Assembly: GCA_947652115.1 (NCBI GenBank)
Contig: OX393566.1
Location: 26,487,927-26,551,926 of the forward strand
Length of the DNA: 64,000 bases
From: Blastomussa wellsi
Lineage: Eukaryota > Cnidaria > Anthozoa > Scleractinia > Plerogyridae
Direction: 5' to 3'
Made by a program: the position numbers and the translations under genes. Below, one piece after another: positions 51,285 through 63,200 of the stretch. A model generated the notes under the pieces. The model searched no databases and was not told where the DNA came from. It worked only from the letters and a program-made list of their open reading frames with translations. Within the stretch, counting starts at the first letter, position 1; every line of letters begins with the position of its first letter.

Positions 51285-54200
51285 CTAATCAAACTGTACT
51301 CCTTTAGCTGGTTTTAATCTGTTGAAAGAAAAAGAGAAAACTGCAGTTCAGCTTACTGTCTTTCGTTTCAAAAGAATATCCAGCTAAAAATCTATCATGA
51401 TTATGAAAAACTTTATAATGCTCTAATTTCTCAAAACGAATATTTTCATCGTGTCTTGTTTAAATTCCTTTTTTTTCCTTTTTACTTCATTAGCCAATAA
51501 TCTACATGTATGTGACCCTTAACTTAGGCCCATTTATATGGTCTCCGGTAACCGAGACAACCCTCCCCCGAGTTACCCTGGGCAAGCTAACTTTGTACTC
51601 GGGTAGGCAAGCTGTCTCATCTCTGCAGGTAGGGTAACCCTGGCAGGCGGGACAACTTTTTCTTATATAAACACTTTGGCTTGAAAACACGGGACAACTC
51701 TTTATGTGCCGAGTGTCACGTACAGTTCAGATTTCAGGTTTTTAAGCAAAAAATTGCACTAAAGTAATAGAATTTAACCCAGCAAGGCTTCCAGTGATCG
51801 AATACCAAAAAATTCAAAGGAAGAAGGATAACTGGTAAGTTGAATATTAAAAATACTTTATGAATAATCAAACAAGGTCAACTTTAACTCGGCTGCAAGG
51901 GACAATTTTTTGTCATATAAACGCTTGGTAAAATTGTCTCGGGAGGGAGGGTTGTCTTGGGTACCCGAGACCATATAACTGAGGCCTTAATTAAAAGAAA
52001 ATATTTTTTGTCATGAAACTTTGGAGCAAGTTGAATTTTCATTGTAAACAAAAAATTAAAGATCCTGTCATTTGCAAATTTTCATATAAAATGATTGTCT
52101 GGTTTTCTGGTTTCAGTGAATGCCAAATCTGCCATGAGCATTAGCTCACAAAATTTATCAGATCAAAGAAAAACTAGGACTTGCAGGTAAACTGTGATGA
52201 ACTGGAATGATACTCCTTAGTAGCTTTACACTACAGAAACCAAACCATACGTCACGAACTTTTGCAACATTGAGCAAGAGAAAAAAGCTGAAGAGGTTGA
52301 ACTGGCAGGTGTTAGTCTCATGAAGCCACATTGAGATCTCCAAAATTATTCTTGAACTTTGAGTCTACAAAGAATAAGGAACAGTGCATGTCCAGTGCTT
52401 TCGATAAGCACAGACAACTGACAAAAAGCATCGGTTACCTTCGCTATACTTTGCTTAGAAACATTGGCTACCTTTTTGCCACAGTTGAAGAAATTAAAGA
52501 AAGATTCTTCAAAAACAGTTGGTTACTCTACTCAAAGCAGCTATCTACTCCAAATTTTATTGAAACCCCTGCATGTCTAACTCGCTGCATTGTGAGATTA
52601 CATATTAAGATTCTGCTATCTTGAAAACATGGCATTACATGTACACACTATACCATTGCCACTTCAGAAAGATTTTTATTATAAGTAAAGTTTTTGACCT
52701 TTTTGTGCTGAACCAGCCAATCAAACCATGGGAATTATCAATGACAGGGATGTTAAATTGCCAAATTTACCATTTACTCTCAAATCAAAATGTGACAAAA
52801 AAAATTGTTCATTGATTCACAGGTTGACTTGTAGGAATTTTACAAGTCTCAACCTGCGAATGACCAATATTTTGTCATATTTTGATTTTCCATTGAAAAG
52901 GAAAGCCAACAGATGTTGTCCAAAAGATGTCAAGATGTTATCAAAACTAAAAAAAAACTTTCCTTGGTGGCAACGATAAGGTGCATAGAACTGTAAAACA
53001 ATAAGTGTGCTTACTTTCTGCTTCCAGGGTTAATCAGGCTATGACCTTGTTTTCTCTTGACAGGAGGAGCTTGGCTTGCTTTCTTTGGTGGAATATCTAA
53101 ACAGTTGAAATCCAAAGTATTATGCTATAAGGACATTATTTTCAGTTTGGTCCATAAAATAGAAAGTTTCCCCATACCCACCAAAATCACCATCTTAAGT
53201 ACTGGTAAATATTAAAATTCTTACCAAATATTGACGATCCAGCTGCAGCTGCATCCTTTATACACAAAAATATTATTTAAATATTATATAATTATTAATA
53301 ATAATTAAGAAATATTTAGTGTATACAATATTCTGTTTTTGCTATTATTAGAGATTGACAAAAGTTGCCTTTTACGGGTACTTAATTTCACCAATATAAT
53401 TACATTTATGTACTTGTAAGCTACACCTTGCTACAGTTGTTATAATTTAAACCATAAAGGACAAAGGTAAAGTCTGCATATAAGCCTAATGGCCCGTCAG
53501 GCTGGAACTTATCCAGGCTTTGGTAGCATGATAATTTGGCTTTATCAACTGGGTTGATAATGTGAATTGGCCACTGAAAAGAGATTCGAAAGCTGATGTT
53601 TCGAGCGTTAGCCCTTCGTCGGAGCGAATCAAGGAATTGTGGGTCGTGTGTGGTTTATATACAGAAAGATGGAGCTACGCTATTGGTTGGTGTCTGGTAA
53701 CGTGAAAAACAACAGAATAAATTAGTTGAATGAAAAGTGTTTGTTGATACCGTGAGGATTAAGAGTGCCGATTTGAAAAATAAATTTTTGTTCTAGAGTT
53801 TTGCGGCTTTCCGTACTTCCTTGATGAAGGGAAAGGCCGCAGACTGACACATGTTTCTTAGAATGATTGGGGAGATTAAAGTGTCTCACATCTAAAAACT
53901 TATGCCAAGATCCAAAATCTGTTGGACCAACAAACATAATTATGAATTATACCTTTTGATTCTTCAGTCTCTCCAATGAATCTGATGACACTGTAAAAAA
54001 AATTTATTATAAGTGTATGCAGCATGAACACGACTGACAATAACCTTGTCGTAAAAAATGTTAAGTTCTGTAGAAAATAATGAAAGACCCACCCGTGCAC
54101 AGTCTCATTGTAATATTGAAAAGATTATTTAGTTGCATTTGTTTATTTTTTTTTTATTTACTAGTCAATCTGAACTCTGTAAAAAAAATTACAACAAGAG

Positions 54201-55330
54201 CATCTTGGTTTTTGTTTCTTAATTTTTAATTAAACTAATATTAATTTCCAATTTTAATACCCTAATCAAATTGCCAATTGAAAGTACAATACTGACAGCT
54301 TTTTAAACTACTTTTTATACAATACAACTAATTGTGTTACTGACAACATTATTTTGTAAATATTACTATTAATAATATTATTTTTGTTTACTGGTACCTT
54401 TCAATTGCTCAGTAAGTTCTGAGACTCTATCTGCCAATCGGAAGAGGATTGTTTGCAGCTCAGTTTTCTTCTCACTAGCTTTTGCTTCATAGAGATCATA
54501 GCACAGAGATGAAATTCCAACTCCAACAGTTACAGTTACTTTGTTTGGTAACTGTGCCAGTGAAATAGAGCCATTCTGAAATTCTGACCTGGTATCAAAA
54601 TAAAAACTTGAACATCAGTTTTTAGAAAGTATTTGTCTGGGCCCTTTAATACTTTTTTGTGGGAGGCGTGGTAGCCTAATGGTTAGTGTGCTCATCTCTG
54701 GATCGAGCGGTCTGGGTCAAGCCCTGGCCGGGAACATTGTGTTGTGTTCTTGGGCAAGACACTTTACTCTCACACTGCCTCTCTCCACTCAGGTGTATAA
54801 ATGGGTAACGGCGAATTTACTGCTGGGGGTAACCCTGTGATGGACTAGCATCCCATCCAGGGGGGAGTAGAAATACTCCTAGTCGCTTCATGCTATGGAA
54901 ACTGGAGGTAAGTGCCGGCCTGATGAGCCACTTACTGTACACTCGAATGTAGACTCTACCTTTATTACAGATTTTGGTATATCTTAAGCTCCAGAAGATT
55001 TTAGTGTACGTGTATATACGCATATTAACAGAAACTCTTACCTGAATCTTGCAAAATAATCTTCATATTTGTCAACTTCTGACAGTTCTCTCTACATAGT
55101 TGCGAATAAAGATAATTTCAATTAATTCCAATTAGTATCGGATACTGAAATGCTAATAAAGGGGTGACCTGAAGTAACGATCAGCTTCCTAAGAGGGAGT
55201 CAGGCTTAGAGTTAGGATTGGCATTTTTGTGCTCCATTTGGGAGGGGGCAAAAAACATTTTCAGTCCTTGGAGCAACCCTTACAATAATTTTCACTGAGC
55301 AATAGGAGAAGGAAGAGCTAGTTTTGAAGC

Positions 55331-55364
<34 letters not shown>

Positions 55365-56828
55365 CTTTTTGTAGACGGTAGAGACAAAACATAATTTCCG
55401 CATAGACTATAGGATACATACCGGAGACTAAACATATTCCTTAGATAGCCTGGATAGCAGGTAAAAAACAAACTCATACAATATAATTAAGAAAGTCTGA
55501 AGGTGTCTTTGAAACCCCCGCCCTTGATATACTATCAATGTTATTTAAAATAAACAACGACACAAGTATCTTACATGTGAATCAAGTTGTTCTTGGTCCA
55601 GTCGCAAGTGCCAGACATCAACTCCATCAGATGCACTAACAAACCGAAAAGATCACATAATCAAGAGATATTTCAAATGACTGTCTGTCTGTCTTTATTC
55701 AAACACAACATTGACTTATACATGTAGGATGATCCTAGTGCTGAGATCATCCAAGTGTCGCATGCTTTCACATTACAGTTTACATTCAAATTGTTGCATT
55801 TGGTCCAAGCCCTCAAGCGCTATGAACATCCTATTTGAGATGTATGATGTTGATCCTAGTGCTCGGGTCAAATGCAACCCTTTGCACGTAAACTGAAAGC
55901 TGGAAACCTGTTGTGCTTGGATCCCAGTGAGAGGAACGGATGATCTTAAGATCCTAGCATTAGATTTAGAAAGGGTCCAAAGAATGAGGATGATCCTCTT
56001 CCCTCTTCCCGGTCTTTCCTAGGGTTTCATGCCAAGATGTAGAAATGTAGAAATTCTATTTTTGGTATCTTTTGGGGTCAAGTTTTAGCCATGCCCTTAT
56101 TAGTCCCTCTGAGGGGTTAAGTCAAAAGTTTTGACAAGCATCCCCATTTGTTTTCATATCATATCATATTTTGTATTATGTGTTGGCACAATTAGGTTTT
56201 CAAGAAAGCTACCGCTATTATAATCCCTGCCATGAAATCAGCCGCAAATTTTGAACTTCACAACTGTACTGAAAATGAAAAATGTTGGAAGTTCCATTTT
56301 TAACCGCACCCCCACTAAGGATGGCAGGAATCTGAATCTTCAAAAATCCGCCATCCTTGGGGGGGAAGGGGGGAGGGTGGGTTCAGATAAAAAATGGAAC
56401 GTCCCCATCTGAGTTCAAAGTGCGCCTCTGTTGGAATACTAAATTTTGAAATACATGTAATTTATAAGATAGCCTTTAAAGTACAGTTATCTCAAGCTTT
56501 TCCCGGGCTTTATAGCTGTTTCTAGCGCAGCGATGCTCCCAGGAGCGATGCTCTCCAAATGCAATCAGCTGGCTTATCGTGATCATCAACAACCGTCTTA
56601 TTAAATTTCTGTAAGTGGATGTGGCGACCATATGTTTACCGAAAAGAAGGAAAGTGGCAAATAAAACCTTGGCACTTACTTTATTATCCAGGAAGAATTA
56701 TCCTCAGGCAATCGTGTCCATACGAGAAATTTTACAGGTCCACCACAGACAGCAGCATGAAGCGCCTCCACATTATTTGTCCTCAACAACGAGGCCAAAT
56801 TGGTGGCTCCTTCTGAAGCCTCCGCCAT
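51285..56828 (-). CDS. PAXX: PAXX, paralogue of XRCC4 and XLF (NHEJ factor)
   Basis: Eight exons: 56828-56680, 55635-55575, 55091-55042, 54588-54398, 53990-53953, 53255-53225, 53096-53015, 51318-51285; 211 residues (human 204). PAXX is a nuclear scaffold of the XRCC4 superfamily that binds Ku at double-strand breaks. An N-terminal head (about 1-115) covers VKFLVWTRLPEDN, DGVDVWHLRLDQEQL, VTVTVGVGISSLCYDLYEA. A short coiled coil follows (KKTELQTILFRLADRVSELTEQL) with a low-complexity linker (DAAAAGSS). The C-terminal Ku-binding tail HSLINPGSRKLKPAKGVQFD matches human SLINPGF...KKPAGGVDFD. The V and F needed for Ku binding in human PAXX (V199, F201) are kept. The last 11 residues come from a 34-nt exon 1.7 kb downstream, easy to miss. 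Start 56828 faces the TRA2 start. Confidence 0.93.
51526..51987. repeat. Inverted-repeat element in PAXX intron 7
   Basis: AGGCCCATTTATATGGTCTC...CGAGACAACCCTCCCCCGAG is mirrored at the right end by CTCGGGAGGGAGGGTTGTC...GAGACCATATAACTGAGGCCT. The end repeats are about 50 bp; a 3-5 nt TA-rich target cannot be fixed. A second inner mirror (CGGGACAACT / GGGACAATTTTTTG) is looser. Confidence 0.75.
53500..53937 (-). mobile_element. 3' fragment of a Penelope-like retroelement
   Basis: The frame 53937-53722 reads DVRHFNLPNHSKKHVSVCGL then SRKTLEQKFIFQIGTLNPHG and a stop. This is like the C-terminal end of the GIY-YIG endonuclease of Penelope-like elements (family knowledge from memory). The reverse transcriptase is absent. 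The downstream 200 bp (to about 53500) looks like the element's 3' tail. 5'-truncated, in PAXX intron 5-6. Confidence 0.65.
54660..54940 (+). mobile_element. tRNA-derived SINE, copy 1 (PAXX intron 3)
   Basis: Head GTGGTAGCCTAATGGTTAGT (A box) and TCTGGGTCAAGCCCTGG (decayed B box), then TTCTTGGGCAAGACACTTTA, AATTTACTGCTGGGGGTAAC and CATCCCATCCAGGGGGGAGT. About 85 percent like copy 2 by eye. Confidence 0.85.
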
Positions 56829-57254
56829 AATGGCTACTTCTCCGAGTACTTTGGCGAGGTCGGCCTTCCCTCGGGGTGGACCTTACACGAAAGGGTCCGT
56901 AAGGGGCTCAGGCTGTCATTCTTCGTTTTGTTGGTTGTCGGGCTTTGAACTGTTGAGTTTGCATGGTCTCTTCTGTGTAAATGAATTCAAAATGCGCACC
57001 ACTGGACATAAAAAAGCCAGACTTCAAGGTTAATCCTCGAAAATTTAACAGGAAAATGAGCTTTTATAAGGCCATAAATTGCCGGGTCTCCCTCGGTTCA
57101 ACTTCGGCTATCTTCGGGGCGCGCTTTTTCGCTCAGAATGCTGGGAAGGCTTGTGCCTTCCAACGTGCCATCTGCTTTTCAGTTGAATGAGTTATCATTC
57201 TGTCGCTTAAAGTCTTCTACGCTTTTGTGGATATAAATACATCTTACAGCCAAG
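56829..57254. promoter_or_regulatory. Divergent promoter between PAXX and TRA2
   Basis: 426 bp between start codons on opposite strands. GC is higher than in flanking DNA, and no TATA is evident. Open frames inside (56800-57033, 56981-57190) look like shadows of UTR sequence. Confidence 0.55.
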
Positions 57255-60200
57255 ATGAGTGATAATGAAGATAGAGATGGTTCTGTAGAAAAGGTAAGTA
57301 GAGTGTTCGGCTCAATTTGTACGTCAAAATGCGCTTATTATAAACAAACCTTTGGCTAATTTCAAACTGACCAGACCAGCGCATTTCGATTTTCGGCTCA
57401 TTGATTGAATGACGTTCTTCTTTTGCCACAAAAAATTAAGCCCGGTAAATATTGCCGAGAACAGCGGGAAAATCCATTAAATTGTAGTTTCATTCCGTCG
57501 CGTCCATGGGTCAAAAGAAAATTATACTGAGTATGCTTTTGTTTTCACTTTTTAGCTAACCGTACCAGCAAGTATATCACTAAATATATTTCAATTACGA
57601 AAACAACAATTTAAGACCTTTCCTTGTTGGAGGAAATCTGTTCATAAAGGTTAAATTTCTCTGAAACAAGAAAATCATGTTAACCAGAAAGCTTTTGTTT
57701 TATTTACTATACTACATCTCTATTCCTGACCAGTACATCTCTGCAGCTGATCTGCCAAACTGGGCTATTCAGTTCACTAACCCTTAGTGAAGTTTGCATT
57801 GAATCAGTGAAAATTAACGGCTAAGTGCTGCTACACTGTATTTGTCTGAAAAAATGTTTTGAGTTACAGGGGGATGTTATTTTGTCAGACCCCTAAGTGC
57901 AACCAACTTTGGGGAGTTAGTGGTGGGGAGGGGGGCATTTGCAGATTTCCTATACCATGGTCTGTTAGTTGAAATTCAGTTCTCGACACTAACTGTTTTG
58001 GATACTAGGCAGTGGGCTAGTAAGCACAATCAATCACTAGCCCACAAGGACAATCCACTAGCCCAAAACAAGACCAGAAAAACTCTCTCAGCGCTATTGT
58101 TTGAGTCCGCACAAGTTCCACAGCGGATATGTTTTGTTCCAACTCGGTTGAAAATTTCTTGGCCTCTGATCGTACTTCTTTCTTTCTTCATGCTGTAAAT
58201 CTGCCTTAGGATTGTCAACGGTAGGAGAGAAAGGGTTCTCCTGAAATTTTGAAGGAGAAGGACAGGGGGACAGGGAGTAGCTGTCAGGGAAAAAAATTTG
58301 TGGTCACCAGGTTGCATTATAAGAGACACAATTCATAGGCATACATGACGGATTTTAAGGTTTGCAAAGCATTATAGGGCGATTTTAAACTTCCAAGTTA
58401 TATGATCCAATAGAAACTTTCAAAGAAAAGCAAAAGGGCAAAATGACTTCTTTTCTTATTTTGAATGCTTACGAAGCAAATCTCTTCCAATGCAGGACAC
58501 AATGTCTGAGAAAAGGGCCATTATGCATCGTCAATACAAAGAAATGTAGTCGCCATTTTGGTGACTAAACCAACTTTTAGTCGCCACGGATGAAATTTTA
58601 GTCGAATTGGCAACCGTAGCGGTCACAGTTTCAAACCCTGATTTGTTTGTTTTTTTATCACCGCACTGGAAGTGACAATTTCACTCAGCGAATTCTACCA
58701 TCTTCCAAAACATTGTTATTTGGATCTGAGTAGCTGGCACGCCGAGGACGACTAGACGCTGATTTTCGCCGGGCGCCGGTGCTTTCCGAGAGCTGTGGAG
58801 GGAGTGTCCTCAAAGATAAGGTGTTAAAAATGCTTGAAATCTTCTTCATTTTAGCAGTATAAATTTGTTGTGCGAAAATCTCCAAGATGGCGGACCATTG
58901 CTGGCTCTCCCCCAGATAAGCGAGGCCCCTTTCAAAATGGCGTCTGTTTTGTGGAGAATATGGGTTTGATTGCAAATCCTTTGGTTTAGATTAATCAAGA
59001 CATTAGAAACTAGCTTTCTATTTAGTGTGCAGGTGTAAATTATTTTTTTCACTAAACTTGCTAGTCTAGGAGCTAGTAGGAGCACATTTTCACTAGCCCA
59101 CCATGAAGTTTTACTAGTCCTGAGCCAGCGTTAGTGTCTAGCACTGTGAATCTATCAAAAAGGCTTCTATACTGTAGCTCTTACCGAGTGTACATGTACA
59201 TGTAACTGATATAAATTCCATGTTCACCCCCTGTTAAAGGCTTCCAATCTCAAAAAGCACCCTGTTCAAGCAGGCTTTATTATACTTGTTTGTCTGAACT
59301 GCAATTTTTCAGTGTTTTCTGGTATTGAGAGTTTGTCTGTGGTCCTGAATTGCAACTTCTTTGCATCAATATTGTCTGTGTGGATTCCTTACTTGTTTTT
59401 AACTTTTGTTTCATTGCATTGCAGGGTGTCAGTGATAGAGATGATGAAGAGCAAGCTGATGAATACAATGGAGCAGGATCAAGATCAGCATCTCATTCAA
59501 GATCTCGCTCAAAATCACGTTCAAGATCACGTTCAAAGTCTCGCTCACGCTCCCGGTCTAGATCAAGGTCTCGCTCCAGGTCAGGATCCCGCGATTCTAG
59601 GTCAAGATCAAGGAGTCGAAGCCGTGCACGAAGACGTCGCTCCCGGTCTCGTAGTAGATCACATTCGCACTCCAGGAGAAGGAGAAGGTCCCGATCTCGA
59701 TCTCGCAGTCCATATCACTACAGGCACAAAAGGTTCATGCAGCTCCCTTACTTTGGGTTACTGTGTGTGGTATGGTCTTATGACTATGACACATGTTGTG
59801 TGTACAAAAGCACAAAAAAGTCTCTTTAAAAATTACTTAGAAGCATGCATTTATCTCAGTTACTGAACTGTATATTTGTATTTTTACCAGATCAAGAAGT
59901 GTGTCACCCCTTTCGTCGAGGAAGCGACATGTGGGGAGCCGGGTAATATCTTGTTGTCCTCCGTTGTAAGCAGGTTTTACATGTACCTTAGTTGATAATA
60001 AACAATTCAAGCGCTAATAATTATTGTTTCTCTTTTTACACAGGATGACCCAGAAGTGAGCAATTGCCTTGGAATTTTTGGTTTGAGCTTGTACACATCA
60101 GAAAGAGATTTAAGAGGATATTTTGAAAAATATGGCAGTGTAGAATCAATCCAGATTGTATATGACCGCCAGGTAGGAAACCAATTTATTTGTTTTTTGC

Positions 60201-63200
60201 TACATGATAATGACTTGTAACATGTTTGACATCATTACTTTTCAGAGCAGGACATGTTTTTGAGAATGAATTGATAAAGTGGGAAAGCCTAACAAAGCAT
60301 CCATAAATGTGCATGATGGGATAAATTAGGATAGAGACAATAAATAAAGTTACTATACCTACAAATGTGTCATTCCGTAATCAAAGGAAAACTTTACCTC
60401 CCCTGCTGTTGACACCTTTAATTAAACGTATAATTTTCTGGCATGGATCCCATGTTAGTTGTATCAAAGGCAACTGAGGGACCAAATAAAGCTGCTAAAG
60501 AGAGAAAACGTAGGGAGAAAAAGGCTGTTTTCATCTTGCTATGTTTTTCTTGTCCATACTCACCCTGAAGAAATAATGGATCTCTTGCCTCAAACTAAAA
60601 AGAAAGGGTTCTTTTTATCTTCAAACGAAAAATGCAAGAAATTGGCATACATGTATGTAACATAATTTCCATTTTTGGCAAATCCCAGCAGTCAGTAGGT
60701 AAAATGACACAAGTTAGGACCTATCCTTGTACATGCAGGTAGTGGCTGATCTTGTCAGGGCACAACAAAAAGGCTGTCTGATAGCCCAGGACTAGTCAAA
60801 CGATTGGTCGGGCCAGTGCCTTTTTATCGCAGCTTGCCCAAGCATGTAAGTGGGAGGCGCAGTGGCCTAACGGTTAGTGCGCTGGACTCTGGATCGGACG
60901 GTCCGGGTTCGAGTCCTGGCCGGGGCACTGCGTTGTGTTCTTGGGCAAGACACTTTACTCTCACAGTGCCTCTCTTCACCCAGGTGTACAAATGGGTACC
61001 GGCGAATTTACTGCTGGGGGGTAACCCTGCGATGGACTAGCATCCCATCCAGGGGGGAGTAGAAATACTCTCTGTCGCTTCATGCTTCGGAAACCGGGGA
61101 TAAGCTCCGGCCTGATGGGCCACTAGGCCTGACAGCAGACTTACCTTGCCCAAGCATGAAGTAGACATGGGGTGATGTGTGACACAATGTTGGTGGTTGG
61201 TTTTTTTTCTGATGGCAAACTTCTGACATTTATATTTACCAGACAGTTAGTAAGAGAAAGCGAAACAATAAAAATATTTTCTTAACATAAAGTCAAATTT
61301 AGTGTAAAATTTAAGTTTCGAAATCAGACAAATGATAATGTTTTTTGGGCTAGCTCCTCTAAAGATTTTGGCTAACTAGTTACATTACAGCTTGCCTTAA
61401 AGGCAAGCCAAGTTTTGTTTGAGTTTTGTTTGCAGTCTTCTCTCAGGTTTGGAATTGGATTATCATTGCATACATGTACAGGCGTACAGTATATTAGTGT
61501 TGTACAGCACTTTTACATGTACAGTGTAGTACATGACATGTATGTTGTTTGATTCACAGAGTGGTCGCTCCAGAGGGTTTGGATTTGTTTACTATGAAGC
61601 ACATGAAGATGCAAGAGAGGTTAGTTGTACTTCGTTTGTTTCCTGAAAGAGCCATGCAAAGCAGATTTGTTCTTAAACAGAGTGTTATCTACAATACTAG
61701 TTTTGAGGGCTAAACATGAAGTGTTTATAAGAAGCATGATTGTGGTACATGTAACCTTAGTTTTTAGGATTCTTGTCAAATGCTGTAGCTACATTCTTAT
61801 GTGTATAATAAGAATTGACATGTAGTAAAATTATTAAATGTTTTGTATGTGCATTGCGTACATGTAGTTGGAATGTTAAGTATCTTGAGTGATCTTTTTG
61901 CTCTGTAATACACAGTTGATTTCAGATTACTTTTCCGCGCCGTGTTGCAAAGTTTGTTTGGAAATTGGGTACTATGTTGCGAACGCCGAAGTAGCCAATT
62001 GTGTTGCGAACTTCAAAACAAAGTTCCCAACTTTGACCGGCCTGAACTTCGCAACTTTGTTAGTTATAAAGCACAGTAGAAACAAGAATCGTTGCTCCAA
62101 GGTCATGGCAATGTCTGAACTTTATGGTTTTATACCATATTTGAGAGGAAACTGGATGGTGCCTCAGTGCAAAAAAATGAACAAACTTTACAATTTAATT
62201 ACGTTTTCAGATACGTCTTCATACGTCTTCAGATAAATCCAAGTCCTTCATGCTGAATTGCCTTTTCAAAGTGCGATAAAGAAAGTACAAACTTCTCCAC
62301 CAGATTAGCCGTTGAGGAAATATTAGAACCGAGTGGCATCAAAGGGACGTCAACACCGTTTTGCACGAGTAATCATGAAGGTCATGAAGTTGAACTGTCA
62401 GAACCGATGTCTGATGCAATGATAAAAAATAAGCTTTATTTCGTGGCCACAATTCCAACACTGTTTTTAACTTGTGCAGATTAAATTTTACTATCGTAAA
62501 TTTATCAAAAAGGCCTTCTCTACCGCCGCAGCAATACCATAAAATACAGGGTACAACACTTATTAATGATGTTCAGCAAGCGGTAAACATGGCGCGACAG
62601 TGAGTCTGGCTGTGTCGTGTTGGGAACTTTGTTTTGAAGTTCGCAATTTGATTGTCAAACTTGCAACGTAATTGGCTACTTAGCAACGTAGTACCCAATT
62701 TCCCCAACGCACTGAAAAATAATCTGAAGTGTCATATGTTGCGAGTACCCACAAATTTCATTGAGATAGGAAAGAAACAAAGAGGCCTTGAAAGAGAATT
62801 GAGTTAAAAAACCTTGAGAGTTTGAACCCTGGCAAGGCATGTTTGATCATTGAAGGAAACTGATTGTATATGTACTTGTCTTCATTTACTGTCAATTATC
62901 TTTTTAGGCTAAAACGAGTACCAATGGGTTAGAAATTGATGGTCGGCGAATACGTGTTGATTACTCCATTACCAAACGAGCTCACACCCCCACTCCAGGT
63001 GTCTACATGGGAAAAGCTACACAGTAAGTCAAACTTGTTAGCAAGAAAGTGCTTTGATGACATCTACATTGTAGTATTTACATCCACATATACAATTGCT
63101 GAGATTTGTCATGATTTAAGCAACGTTCTAACATTTTGTTTCAATTTTTTTACTTAATTTTCTCTTAGGCACCGAAACTACCGCAAAAGTTACTATGACG

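Noticed and set aside
59312..59866. A separate gene reading Gln/Asp repeats in another frame of the TRA2 RS exon
   Set aside because: It is the alternate-frame shadow of the AGR-rich RS codons in TRA2 exon 2.
60855..60930. A functional tRNA gene with A and B boxes
   Set aside because: No acceptor-stem pairing, and the sequence continues into a core shared with two other SINE copies.
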